A DNA stretch of 64,000 bases from Xenorhabdus innexi. GTDB taxonomy: Bacteria; Pseudomonadota; Gammaproteobacteria; Enterobacterales; Enterobacteriaceae. Where the stretch lies: positions 1 to 64,000 of the forward strand of contig NZ_NIBU01000010.1 of NCBI RefSeq assembly GCF_002632485.1. Direction: 5' to 3'. The notes beneath the pieces are model-generated. The model was not told the origin of the DNA. It searched no databases and worked only from the letters and a program-made list of their open reading frames with translations. Position numbers and translations under genes: made by a program. Positions 1-8,826 of the stretch are shown in pieces. Position 1 is the stretch's first letter. Every line of letters starts with the position of its first letter.

Positions 1-90
1 CATTTGTGCAACCGCAGTCACAGTCATGTTGTACGGTGGTAGCAATTTAGCCAGTGCGGCAGATTTACGTTCAGGTGAAATACGTGTCAT
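1..90 (-). mobile_element. IS transposase, N-terminal start only (cut by window edge)
   Basis: Leftward reading frame beginning with ATG at 90 and running off the window. The 30 visible residues (MTRISPERKSAALAKLLPPY and onward to VTAVAQM) resemble the start of IS3-type transposase OrfA proteins common in Photorhabdus and Xenorhabdus, where a helix-turn-helix follows. The neighbouring tssF frame loses homology just to the right, so the outer end of the element probably lies near 140-150. Only the first residues are visible, so the family assignment is tentative. No terminal inverted repeat could be confirmed because the other end is outside the window. Confidence 0.5.
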
Positions 91-110
91 TTTTTTCTCT
101 ATCAGCGTTG

Positions 111-1007
111 TTAATGAGGGTGACAACTATGCTGACAGAGAGGGTTGACGACAGGAGCGCAATTCAGCAGAAATGCGGATTCAATTTGAGCGGCTGATAA
201 CGGCAACACTGTATTCAATGTTAAAACAACACTGAATTCACGCTGCTCTGCCAATTTTAGCTGTTTTGCCATTGTTGGCAGAGGCAAATTCAGGAATTGG
301 TTAACGTGTGGCAGATAGAGTGATTCAATCAAAAGCTGCGGTGCCCAGTTATCTCCTACAGCTGATGACAAAACCAGCCGGGAAGCGCCTGAACGTGGTT
401 CAAACCGATCTCCGTGCGCTTTATAAACCTGCCCATTGTGATGTAATTCAGCGCCAGCATAATATTGTGTCAGCCCCAGCATAAAGGTATCAGCCACTTG
501 TTCATCACTACTCAGGAACAGATTAATCGGCTGGGTCAACCACTCTTCATCTTTACCTATATAACGAAATGTTAAGGTAATTTTAGTTGTCTGTACCTGA
601 TAAGTAATTTCACGTGACACCAATATCAAAGGCTCGATAGGGCATTCACGACACATCACAAATGGCTGCCGATGATGAGTATGAATTTCGGTTCCTGCCG
701 GTATGGAAAAAGCAAAACTCCCCTGTGCCCCACCATCAAATTGCACAATACTGGTGGCTGGAATACCTTTTATTGGCTGCGCTCGTAGTTTTTGCAGTAA
801 CGGTTGCGTCAGCTCAGGAAAAGCATCATCGACTTTCTGGCTCAAACGCGCCATCAAAGCGGCAAAGCCTTCATTAACTCTTTCTGCATCAGGATCTCTG
901 CCACTGAGTACATCACCAAGATGTAGCTTCTCTTCACGCGCAGTTTTTGCAAGCTGCCTTAAGTAATCAAGTTCCCACTGATAATAATATTCAAACGGAT
1001 TCACCAC
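111..1007 (-). pseudogene. tssF: Type VI secretion baseplate subunit TssF, truncated
   Basis: The N-terminal half (298 residues) matches the TssF/VasA/ImpG family, a T6SS baseplate component in the cytoplasm. It starts with an FEYYYQWELDYLRQLA segment and has the LLQKLRAQP...GIPATSIVQF region typical of the family. Full-length TssF is about 600 residues. The family motif around C-A-P-V-V-N is followed at once by unrelated residues and a stop, beside a transposase start, so the gene appears to be broken by an insertion near 145. The start is one of two adjacent GTG codons (1007 or 1004) behind an AGGAG site. The downstream half and other T6SS genes are not in this window. Loss of function is inferred. 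Confidence 0.7.
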
Positions 1008-1640
1008 TAACTCCTTTTTCCTTAAAGCGGCATATTACGAGTATTACCATTTCCCTTAAGTAAATTAAAAATGTAATAAAAAACACAGCCATTCATCCTG
1101 AAAGATGATTAGCTTGTTAATTTAAGATAAGGCCAATTTAATATTTCGACTTATTGGAATAATATTTTCAATATAAAACAAGGCACCCTATCATGATTTA
1201 TTAAAAAAGAAACAAGCTAAATAATAAACTGTAGCGGGAATATATCAAAAGAAAAATACAGTCTGATTTTTATTGATATTTAAAAACTATCTGAAATGAG
1301 AGGCAAGTCACATAAGGTTATCTTTTTTCCTCCTCTTAATTTACTAAATATAACTTACTGGTTTCTCTAGTTTCATTGCAAAACTAATTTAGTTAAATTA
1401 ATTACAAGAGAAAAATCTAAATATATAAATAATAATATTAATAGTATTAATCGCCTAATCTTCAAGAAAAACGTTATGTAGATCACATTTAAGAACTCCA
1501 TGAAACCAATTACATGGACAGCAAACATCCCTCACATTCTCTCTAAATCAAATTCGCTAACCTCCAATAACAACCAAACATGGCTTAATGATCACTAATA
1601 TATTTTAGTATTTTTTCCCAACTATTATTGAAGGTTAGAT
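1008..1640. other. AT-rich intergenic region between tssF remnant and PAS-LuxR gene
   Basis: About 630 bases with no credible coding frame on either strand. It holds the divergent upstream regions of the truncated tssF and the rightward PAS-LuxR gene. The only recognisable site is a CRP-like palindrome at 1469-1490, listed separately. Confidence 0.6.
1469..1490 (+). promoter_or_regulatory. Candidate CRP (cAMP receptor protein) site
   Basis: This 22-base stretch matches the symmetric CRP consensus at 19 of 22 positions by eye. The right half, GATCACATTT, is perfect; the left core is CGTTA instead of TGTGA. It lies about 150 bases upstream of the PAS-LuxR start at 1641. Its function is an inference from the match alone. 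Confidence 0.4.
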
Positions 1641-2315
1641 ATGAATAAAATCACCCCTCAGTTAACAAATATATGGGATAAAAGTCATGAATCCTGGTTT
1701 GTAAAAGATAAGAAACTCCGTTTTATATATGCAAACAAAGCATTTATTGAATTAAATAACCTACCTGATAGTTTTGATATCATAGATTATACAGAGAGAG
1801 AGTTAGTCACTCCATTTAGAGACCTTATTCATTTATTTGAAGATCATGACCAGAAAGTTTTGCAATCTATGCAGCGGATATCGTCTATTGGAACTTACTT
1901 TCAACCTAACACAAAAAAATTAATACCTTACTCTTGTGAAAAATATCCACTAATGAGTGAAAGTAATAAATGTATGGGTATCATTGGCCATATTAAAGAA
2001 ATAAACCACTTCTCTGTGCATAATTATCTTAAAAGAAATATTTCCACATCTATCAATCTAAATCCTCCCAGTAATGTTCTGACAGAAAAAGAATGGCTAA
2101 TAATTTTTCTATTCTGCCGAGGAGTCAACAACAAATTAATATCTGAAGAGTTAAATATATCGCGTCGAACATTAGAAAGATATTTTAAAGTAATCTATGA
2201 AAAGCTATGCATTAATTCAACCATTGAATTAAAAACACTTTGTGAAAAAAACAACTATGACCAATATATTCCTTCTCAATATTTCAAATCCATCAGTCAT
2301 AACATTCTGTATTAA
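1641..2315 (+). CDS. Orphan PAS-LuxR family transcriptional regulator
   Basis: A 224-residue cytoplasmic regulator. Residues ~10-125 form a PAS-like sensor domain (WDKSHESWFVKDKKLRFIYA, then D-x-D-x-K-V). A LuxR-type helix-turn-helix lies at ~150-205, beginning LTEKEWLIIFLFCRG and containing NISRRTLERY in the recognition helix. There is no LuxI homologue nearby, so it is a LuxR solo. Proteins of this PAS-LuxR layout are strongly amplified in Photorhabdus, where the ligands are mostly unknown. An AAGG Shine-Dalgarno precedes the ATG. It heads a rightward cluster with a GalR-like regulator and an NhaC antiporter, which may be targets. It is paralogous to the gene at 5381. Confidence 0.85.
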   Translation: MNKITPQLTNIWDKSHESWFVKDKKLRFIYANKAFIELNNLPDSFDIIDYTERELVTPFRDLIHLFEDHDQKVLQSMQRISSIGTYFQPNTKKLIPYSCEKYPLMSESNKCMGIIGHIKEINHFSVHNYLKRNISTSINLNPPSNVLTEKEWLIIFLFCRGVNNKLISEELNISRRTLERYFKVIYEKLCINSTIELKTLCEKNNYDQYIPSQYFKSISHNILY

Positions 2316-2425
2316 GCTACGTTATTCCGTTGAGTATAAACTCCACAAAGGCATTCATGATTATATGAATAAATTGAGATATGATTTAGATGGATATTTA
2401 CATTACAGGACTATTGGGAATAAAC

Positions 2426-3427
2426 ATGGCAACCATGAAAGAAGTAGCGCATCAGGCAGGAGTGTCTGTAGCAACTGTCAGCCGGGTTATAAATAATACA
2501 ACTTATGTCGAACCCGGCACTCGTGAACGTGTAGAAAAAGCCATGCGTGAATTAAATTATCGTCGCAATTTAGCTGCACTGGCATTAGCCAAAAGATGTG
2601 GGAATATGTTGGGCTTACTAACTGGTAATTGGGCTGATCCTTTTTTCTCCCTTTTAGCTCGCGGAGTTGAAAAGGTTGCCCGCCAAAAAGAAGCCAAGTT
2701 GATGGTTTGTAGTGGAAAACATCAGGCAGAACTCGAAAAAGCAGCCTTGGATTTTTTAATTAATCAGGGGTGTGAAGCCATAGTTGCGTATGTCAGCAGA
2801 ATGAGTGAAGCAGATATATTACGCTATGCTGCCCATACTCCCGGATTAGTCATTATAAACCGCTATTTTCCGGCTATCGCTAATCGCTGTATTTGGTTAG
2901 ATAATATCAGTGCTTCTCAGACAGCTACCAATTACCTCATTCAAAATGGTCATAGAAAAATTGCTTATATAACAGCAGATATACCTATTGATGATAGAAG
3001 GCTCCGACTGGAAGGGTATTATAGAGCAATGGCTCATGCAGGTATTACAATAGGTAACGATTGGATTATTAGTGCCCCATTTAACGAAAAAGGTGGAGAG
3101 CAAGCAGCTGAAAAACTTTTAAATAGCAGTACAAGATTTACTGCCGCTATAACATTTAATGATGTTATGGCAGCCGGAATGATGCGGTTTTTTCATCGGA
3201 GAAAAATTAAGCTCCCCGAACAACTGTCAATTGTTGGATTTGATAATATTGTCACAGCCCAATATCTCTACCCTCCTTTAACTACTATACACAACCCAAT
3301 TGAAGAAATGGCTCAACGAGCTGCCAATATGGCATTAGACCTCAGCGCCAAAAAAGAACTACCACCACAAATGAATATGTTCTCAGGAAAGCTAATCATC
3401 AGAGAGTCAGTTTCTTTGATTGAGTAG
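2426..3427 (+). CDS. LacI/GalR family transcriptional regulator
   Basis: A 333-residue repressor-type protein. The N-terminal LacI helix-turn-helix starts MATMKEVAHQAGVSVATVS followed by RVINN, and the hinge is near residues 45-60. The periplasmic-binding-protein-like effector domain fills the rest, with IVGFDNI and the C-terminal LTTIHNPIEEMAQRAA typical of GalR/GalS. ATG 2426 is preferred over an in-frame ATG at 2390 because MATxKDVA is the family start and a GGGAA site lies 6 bases before it. It is 37 bases upstream of the NhaC antiporter gene and probably cotranscribed with it. The effector is unknown; no GalR-type operator was confirmed nearby. Confidence 0.85.
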   Translation: MATMKEVAHQAGVSVATVSRVINNTTYVEPGTRERVEKAMRELNYRRNLAALALAKRCGNMLGLLTGNWADPFFSLLARGVEKVARQKEAKLMVCSGKHQAELEKAALDFLINQGCEAIVAYVSRMSEADILRYAAHTPGLVIINRYFPAIANRCIWLDNISASQTATNYLIQNGHRKIAYITADIPIDDRRLRLEGYYRAMAHAGITIGNDWIISAPFNEKGGEQAAEKLLNSSTRFTAAITFNDVMAAGMMRFFHRRKIKLPEQLSIVGFDNIVTAQYLYPPLTTIHNPIEEMAQRAANMALDLSAKKELPPQMNMFSGKLIIRESVSLIE

Positions 3428-3464
3428 TTTTTTTCAACACTCCACCTAAAACTGGAATTTTCAG

Positions 3465-4919
3465 ATGGATGACAAGAAAAAACTAAATCTGGTTCTCGCT
3501 ATATTGCCCATTGCAGCCATGTTTCTGCTACTAATTATTGGTTATGGCCAACTGAACCTCCGAATAGAATCCTTATTACTCACATCAGCAGTAATTGCAG
3601 CATTACTGGCATATTGGCAAGGCTACCGCTGGGATGACATTATTGATGCCATAGTGGCAAAATTAGCCAAAGCAATACCAGTTATCATGATACTGATTTG
3701 CGTCGGGGGCTTAATTGGAACCTGGATGCTGAGCGGAACGATACCTTATATGATTTATTGGGGATTAAAGCTCATTAGCCCTCAGTATATCCTTATCGCC
3801 GCATTCTTTATTACCAGTGTTATTTCTGTTTGTACCGGAACATCATGGGGCTCTGCGGGAACAGTGGGCGTCGCGTTAATGGGAGTAGCCGACAGTCTCG
3901 ATGTTTCATTAGCTGCTACAGCAGGGGCAGTAGTTTCAGGTGCTTATTTCGGTGATAAAATGTCACCATTATCTGACTCAACAAATTTTGCAGCAGTTGT
4001 TGCCGACACCGATCTTTACGGCCATATTAAGCATTTAATGTATACCACTATTCCGAGCTTCGTTTTAGCAACGATTGTCTATTTTATTACCGGTCATACG
4101 AGCTTGACGGATAACACAGCAACACCTGAAAAAATCACGCAAATTATTCAGTCTCTTGAAAGTCTATATCATTTCAATCTATTTCTTATTTTGCCACCAA
4201 TACTCGTTGTATGGGGAGCGGTGACCAAACGTCCGATAATACCCGTTATGCTGGCTGCTTCTATATTGGCAATTATAATCGGTGTGGGGCTTCAGGGATT
4301 TACAATCAAGCAGGGACTTAATTCATTAATTGATGGTTTCAATCTCTCCATATTTTCTGAGCGAGGAGATAATTTCGCCGGGATCGTTGGCGATATTCCC
4401 CGCCTGCTTAATCGCGGTGGTATGTCTTCCATGATGGAAACCATCTTGCTGATATTTTGTGCATTCTCATTTGCTGGTGTATTAACCCTCACCGGTTCCC
4501 TGACTATCATCATTAACTGGCTTCTACAGGCAGTCCATACTACCGGACAACTCATCGCTACAACCTTAGCTACAACCATTCTGGTAACAGGTACAACCTG
4601 TGATGGAAAGCTGGCATTGCTTATTCCGGCAGAACTATTCAAAGGGGCTTATCAACGGATGGGACTGGATAATAAAAATCTGTCCCGAACAATAGAAGAT
4701 GGCTGCACCGTTATTGAGCCTCTGCTCCCTTGGACTTCTGCCGGTATTTATATGGCAACAACATTAGGCGTCAGTACCCTCGATTTACTGCCTTGGGCAA
4801 TCCAGTGCTATTCAGCTGTCTTTTTAGCACTCATTTATGGTTTTACTGGTTTTGGTATAGCAAAAATCATACCGGAAGATTCATCAAATAATCAGGAAGG
4901 TCAACGTGAACTTGCCTGA
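3465..4919 (+). CDS. NhaC-type Na+/H+ antiporter family protein
   Basis: A 484-residue inner-membrane protein with about 11-12 hydrophobic segments. It carries the NhaC-family signatures TSWGSAGTVGVALMGVA near residues 125-142 and GAYFGDKMSPLSDSTNFAA near 160-178. NhaC members exchange Na+ for H+, sometimes with malate or another organic anion, so the substrate here is not certain. The gene follows a GalR/LacI-type regulator by 37 bases, suggesting substrate-responsive control. Its end overlaps a possible GTG start (4906) of a decayed downstream frame. Confidence 0.85.
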   Translation: MDDKKKLNLVLAILPIAAMFLLLIIGYGQLNLRIESLLLTSAVIAALLAYWQGYRWDDIIDAIVAKLAKAIPVIMILICVGGLIGTWMLSGTIPYMIYWGLKLISPQYILIAAFFITSVISVCTGTSWGSAGTVGVALMGVADSLDVSLAATAGAVVSGAYFGDKMSPLSDSTNFAAVVADTDLYGHIKHLMYTTIPSFVLATIVYFITGHTSLTDNTATPEKITQIIQSLESLYHFNLFLILPPILVVWGAVTKRPIIPVMLAASILAIIIGVGLQGFTIKQGLNSLIDGFNLSIFSERGDNFAGIVGDIPRLLNRGGMSSMMETILLIFCAFSFAGVLTLTGSLTIIINWLLQAVHTTGQLIATTLATTILVTGTTCDGKLALLIPAELFKGAYQRMGLDNKNLSRTIEDGCTVIEPLLPWTSAGIYMATTLGVSTLDLLPWAIQCYSAVFLALIYGFTGFGIAKIIPEDSSNNQEGQRELA

Positions 4920-5000
4920 TTTTAATCAGATTACCCAGCGCTAGCATATAGTCCAACGCCGGGATCATGGTGGGCAGCTTCGACTATTAGTGATCTGTAA
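4906..5000 (+). pseudogene. Possible remnant of a gene downstream of the antiporter
   Basis: An AGGAAGG site is followed by GTG at 4906 and a short frame (VNLPDFNQITQR) that stops at 4942-4944. A second frame, shifted by two, reads LAYSPTPGSWWAASTISDL and stops at 5000. Together they look like the first and last parts of a deleted, frameshifted gene once coupled to the antiporter. I do not recognise the family. The short length means chance frames cannot be excluded. Confidence 0.25.
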
Positions 5001-5380
5001 AAATACGCGGAAATTAATTTAATTCATCTACTTATTATATTAACTTATAAACTTCCCTGGGGCTGGCAATAAAATAAAACTCTCAATAATTCTATTCATT
5101 TTTGGAAACGTTGGAAGCGTATAAAATACTTTACTCAATTCCATTTATAATCGGTAATATTACAATTGAAAATAATTTACTGAATATAGTTTAGTTATTA
5201 ATATTTTACATTCGCATAATAAATGCAATTTCCGAGAAATGTAGATTTGAAATAATCTCATAAATAACATAATGTTGACTCAAAAATCCCTGATAGGCTT
5301 ATCGCTATTAGTCACAAAAACTGATAGTAGCAGAAAACTGAGATAATTATATTAATCAGAAATAATGAAGGAATATTGAT
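5001..5380. other. AT-rich intergenic region upstream of the second PAS-LuxR gene
   Basis: No coding frame is supported. It presumably contains the promoter of the PAS-LuxR gene at 5381. A GGAAACGTTGGAAGCG stretch near 5105-5120 recalls half of a LacI-family operator but is not symmetric. No other recognisable site was found. Confidence 0.5.
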
Positions 5381-6061
5381 ATGAGTAAGAAGTCGATTAT
5401 TTCACCTCAAATAATTAACACACTAGCAGCAAGTAATGAGCCGTGGGGGATCAAGGATATCAATTCGTGTTTTATCTATGGTAATAAGGCATTGAATACG
5501 ATTAAGGGATTTTCAGATTCCTTTGATTTTGAAGGGCTTTATGATCATGAACTTCCCTGGGATGGTGCTGAATTTGCAGAAGCCTATATCCATCATGATC
5601 AGAAAGTCATGAAAGAAGAAAAATCCTATGTTTCGCTTGAAACACATATTTGGGGGGAAACAAAATCATTATCGTCTTACTTCTGTGAAAAATCTCCTAT
5701 TTATCATGACAATGGCGACTGTATAGGGATTATATATCACTTGTGGAAAGCTCAGGATTATTCTTTGACTCGCCTGTATCATGGTAAGCTTCCTGCCTCC
5801 ATTATGTTTCAGCCTCCAACTGACTTGTTCACTCAACGAGAATGGGATGTGATTTTCCTCTCTTTGCATAAATACACCAGCAAACAGATCGGCAGGATAT
5901 TAAATATCTCCTATCGCACCGTTGAAAACTATACTGCACAAATATATAAAAAGGTTGGAGTCAGCTCTGCTCAGCAATTAGAAGAATACTGCCGATTGAA
6001 TAATTTCGACCTTTATGTACCAGAAAAATTCTTACAGCGCGGAAGTCGTATATTATCTTGA
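5381..6061 (+). CDS. Orphan PAS-LuxR family transcriptional regulator
   Basis: A 226-residue paralogue of the protein at 1641 with the same layout. A PAS-like domain lies at ~10-130 (WGIKDINSCFIYGNKALN, later YFCEKSPIYHDNGDCIGIIY). A LuxR helix-turn-helix lies at ~150-210, with LFTQREWDVIFLS and NISYRTVENYTAQIYKK. The shared C-terminal LNNFDLYVPEKFL also marks this subfamily. An AAGGAA site precedes the ATG at a slightly long spacing. It is followed by a strong hairpin and then by the DUF969-DUF979-pcp operon, which is a plausible target. The ligand is unknown. Confidence 0.85.
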   Translation: MSKKSIISPQIINTLAASNEPWGIKDINSCFIYGNKALNTIKGFSDSFDFEGLYDHELPWDGAEFAEAYIHHDQKVMKEEKSYVSLETHIWGETKSLSSYFCEKSPIYHDNGDCIGIIYHLWKAQDYSLTRLYHGKLPASIMFQPPTDLFTQREWDVIFLSLHKYTSKQIGRILNISYRTVENYTAQIYKKVGVSSAQQLEEYCRLNNFDLYVPEKFLQRGSRILS

Positions 6062-6127
6062 TTATCAATCATTGATAATATTCACATATAAATTATCATC
6101 TCAGTTACTGTGAAAGTATTTTCAATT

Positions 6128-6185
6128 AAAACCGATATTTTTAACGCCATATAACTCTACAAATGGTGCTAAAAATATCGGTTTT
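6128..6185 (+). terminator. Long hairpin, likely terminator of the PAS-LuxR gene
   Basis: Perfect 16-base arms at 6128-6143 and 6170-6185. The stem can extend inward through CGCCAT/ATGGTG with one wobble pair, leaving a 12-base loop. A T-rich tail (TTTTATCTTCTTTTC) follows on the plus strand. The arms begin and end in A/T runs, so it could work in both directions. Confidence 0.7.
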
Positions 6186-6299
6186 ATCTTCTTTTCATTT
6201 CCAAATAACTTCAATAAAAATTTCATCCAATCAGTGATCTGTATTCCAGTTTTTAAATCAAACACAGATTTAAATTGATCATTCTTTGTTCGTAACTTA

Positions 6300-6358
6300 T
6301 TTATTGTTCAACAACAATAAAACAATAATCCAACAATTAATAAAAATAAGATCAACAA
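6300..6358 (+). promoter_or_regulatory. Repeated CAACAAT motifs upstream of DUF969 operon
   Basis: Three direct copies of CAACAAT start at 6311, 6330 and 6352, so they are 19 and 22 bases apart, close to two helical turns. An inverted arm TTATTGTT at 6300-6307 pairs with AACAATAA at 6312-6319. They lie just before the operon start at 6395 and could bind a regulator such as the adjacent PAS-LuxR protein. The assignment is speculative because the region is AT-rich. Confidence 0.3.
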
Positions 6359-6394
6359 TAAAACACCTCATTTATCCAGAAGAGGAAGTAAGCT

Positions 6395-7123
6395 ATGCAG
6401 AATACTGTCAATTTTTGGCCCTTAATCGGGATTGCAGTCATCATTATTGGTTTTATTATCAAGTTTAACCCTGTTCTGGTTGTAACAATTGCAGGATTAG
6501 TCACTGGGTTAGCTGCCCATATGCCGATTCTCGATATTCTGGAAAAACTCGGCTCTGGCTTTCTTAATACAATGAACTTATCACTGACCATTCTGCTGCC
6601 TTTAGTCATCATCGGCCTGCTGGAAAGGCATGGTTTAAAAGAGCAGGCTCAACGTGCCATTGCTCATATAAAAAGTGCTACAACCGGGCGTTTACTGATT
6701 GTCTACCTGTTTATACGCGAAGTTTCTGCCGCTCTGGGTTTAATCAGTCTGGGCGGGCATCCACAAATGGTTCGCCCATTATTGGCACCGATGGCTGAAG
6801 GAGCAGCCGAAAATCAGTATGGGGACTTACCAAAACATGTTCGCTACCGCATCCGTGCTATGTCCGCCGCAACAGATAATACCGGTTTATTTTTTGGGGA
6901 AGACATTTTTGTTGCGTTTGGTGCCATTATTTTTATGCATAACTTTATGCTGAACTCCGCTGGTATCGAAACACAACCTCTGCACATTGCCCTGTGGGGA
7001 ATTCCGACTGCGATTTGTGCTTTTTTAATTCACTCAGTCCGGCTATATCGGTTGGATAGCAGGCTCGCCAAAGAAATTGCTTCCCTGAGCCATAAAAAGC
7101 AGGCAGATAAGGGGGCAATATAA
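6395..7123 (+). CDS. DUF969 family inner-membrane protein
   Basis: A 242-residue polytopic membrane protein with about six hydrophobic segments. Its best-conserved part is the loop YLFIREVSAALGLISLGGHP near 105-125, typical of DUF969. An AGAGGAAG Shine-Dalgarno sits 6 bases before the ATG. The stop overlaps the ATG of the DUF979 gene by one base (TAATG), and pcp follows, a recurrent trio in bacteria. The context suggests a two-component transporter for 5-oxoproline or pyroglutamyl peptides, but transport has not been shown for the family as far as I know. Confidence 0.8.
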   Translation: MQNTVNFWPLIGIAVIIIGFIIKFNPVLVVTIAGLVTGLAAHMPILDILEKLGSGFLNTMNLSLTILLPLVIIGLLERHGLKEQAQRAIAHIKSATTGRLLIVYLFIREVSAALGLISLGGHPQMVRPLLAPMAEGAAENQYGDLPKHVRYRIRAMSAATDNTGLFFGEDIFVAFGAIIFMHNFMLNSAGIETQPLHIALWGIPTAICAFLIHSVRLYRLDSRLAKEIASLSHKKQADKGAI

Positions 7124-8136
7124 TGTTTCAGTTACAGTATCTTTATTATTTGGCAGGCATCATTCTGCTTATTGTGGCGGTAATGTCCTGGCGCGATAAA
7201 GCCAATCCCCGCCGTTTGACTACCGGGCTATTCTGGGGGCTTTATGGCTTTATTTTTCTGCTGGGAAACTGGAGTTATCGTTTGGCAGAACGCTGGACCG
7301 GTAATGAAGCTCTTTCAATAAAAGCTGTACATATCGGAGTAGGAATTTTAGTGCTTGTGATGGCACTGCTTGCTGGTTTTGGAGGCGTGCGTTTGGGTAA
7401 TTATCATCAGCCAACACCAGAGCAACGACAGAAAAGTGCAACCCGCCTCGGTAATCGGCTATTTTTACCTGCGCTGCTTATTCCCATCATCACTATGCTG
7501 GGCGTTCTTGCGTTTAACCATATTCCCGGATTAGAGCGCACAGTTTTTGGCGAAGGCAATAATACAACACTGGCCACTCTATTCTCCATCACGCTTGGGT
7601 GTCTTATCGCACTGGTAATCGCTATCTGTATCACTCGCGAGAAAATTATACAGCCTATGCAGGAAACACGTCGGTTACTGGACGCTATTGGCTGTGTATT
7701 CATCCTGCCACAAATTCTGGCAACGCTTGGGTTACTGTTTACCGCTGCGGGAGTGGGTACGGTTATCTCTTATCTGACAGAGAGTTATCTGGCTGTTGAT
7801 AACCGGGTTATCGCAGTAATGGCTTATGTCTTTTGTATGGCGCTATTAACCATGATTATGGGAAATGCTTTCGCTGCATTCCCTATCGTAACTGCCGGAA
7901 TTGGGATTCCTATCCTTGTACTACAACATGGCGGTAATCCGGCCGTCATGGCAGCAATCGGCATGTTTTCTGGCTATTGCGGAACACTGATGACACCGAT
8001 GGCAGCAAATTTTAATCTGGTTCCTGCCGCATTATTAGAATTACCAGATCGAAACGCAGTGATTAAAGCACAGCTCCCTACGGGATGTACCTTGCTGATT
8101 GCCAATGTTTTTTTACTCTATTTTCTGATGTTCTGA
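7123..8136 (+). CDS. DUF979 family inner-membrane protein
   Basis: A 337-residue polytopic membrane protein with about 9-10 hydrophobic segments. It shows the family-type MIMGNAFAAFPIVTAGIGIP segment near 245-265 and a glycine-rich GMFSGYCGTLMTPMAANFN stretch near 285-303. It is translationally coupled to the upstream DUF969 gene (TAATG overlap) and precedes pcp by 23 bases. It is probably the larger half of a paired permease with the DUF969 protein. Substrate assignment to pyroglutamate-like compounds is guilt by association with pcp. Confidence 0.8.
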   Translation: MFQLQYLYYLAGIILLIVAVMSWRDKANPRRLTTGLFWGLYGFIFLLGNWSYRLAERWTGNEALSIKAVHIGVGILVLVMALLAGFGGVRLGNYHQPTPEQRQKSATRLGNRLFLPALLIPIITMLGVLAFNHIPGLERTVFGEGNNTTLATLFSITLGCLIALVIAICITREKIIQPMQETRRLLDAIGCVFILPQILATLGLLFTAAGVGTVISYLTESYLAVDNRVIAVMAYVFCMALLTMIMGNAFAAFPIVTAGIGIPILVLQHGGNPAVMAAIGMFSGYCGTLMTPMAANFNLVPAALLELPDRNAVIKAQLPTGCTLLIANVFLLYFLMF

Positions 8137-8159
8137 CGAAACAATGAATGGAAACAGCG

Positions 8160-8807
8160 ATGAAAACAATTTTAGTCACTGCTTTTGAGCCTTTCGGGGG
8201 TGATGCCATCAATCCTTCATGGGAGGCTATAAAGCCGCTACAAAACAGCCGAATTGCTGATGCACATATTAAAGTTCATCAACTCCCCTGCATCTTCGAT
8301 ACATCACTGACGCAGCTTTACACTCTTATTGATGATTACCAGCCGGAGCTGGTGATTTCCGTTGGATTAGCCGGTGGCAGGCAGGATATTACCGTAGAGC
8401 GGGTCGCCATCAATATCAACGATGCAAGAATTGCTGATAATGCGGGTAAACAGCCGATCGATACACCCGTTATCGCCGAGGGTCCTGCCGCATATTTTTC
8501 CAGCTTGCCCATCAAAGCGATGGTCAACGCACTGAATATAGCTGGCATTCCTGCGGCAGTTTCCCAAACAGCCGGTACTTTTGTCTGTAACCATGTGATG
8601 TATGGCCTGTTACATTATCTTGCACAAAAATATCCTGCTGCTCGCGGAGGATTTATTCATGTTCCTTATTTACCAGAACAGGCTGTAGAGCATGAGAATA
8701 TGCCGAGTATGTCGCTGGAAAGCATGACTATTGCGCTAAGAACAGCGATTGAAGTGGCTTGGAATAATAAATCAGATATTGTTGTGACAGGTGGAGCGAC
8801 ACATTAA
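8160..8807 (+). CDS. pcp: Pyrrolidone-carboxylate peptidase (pyroglutamyl peptidase I)
   Basis: A cytoplasmic cysteine peptidase of family C15 that removes N-terminal pyroglutamate from peptides. The length of 215 residues is exactly typical. The catalytic triad is visible: Glu80 in ITVERVAIN, Cys143 in GTFVCNH and His167 in [13 protein letters not shown] 8160 is chosen because GGAA lies 6 bases upstream and [14 protein letters not shown] is the family start; an in-frame ATG at 8148 is less likely. It is the last gene of the DUF969-DUF979-pcp operon. Together they may import and process pyroglutamyl compounds. Confidence 0.95.
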   Translation: MKTILVTAFEPFGGDAINPSWEAIKPLQNSRIADAHIKVHQLPCIFDTSLTQLYTLIDDYQPELVISVGLAGGRQDITVERVAININDARIADNAGKQPIDTPVIAEGPAAYFSSLPIKAMVNALNIAGIPAAVSQTAGTFVCNHVMYGLLHYLAQKYPAARGGFIHVPYLPEQAVEHENMPSMSLESMTIALRTAIEVAWNNKSDIVVTGGATH

Positions 8808-8826
8808 GTCTATCGACCTATACACA

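Noticed and set aside
662-966. Two overlapping rightward frames opposite tssF
   Set aside because: They are antisense to a recognised protein and have no family features.
5104-5120. GGAAACGTTGGAAGCG as a GalR/LacI operator
   Set aside because: It is not palindromic and lies after the antiporter gene rather than before the regulator-antiporter cluster.
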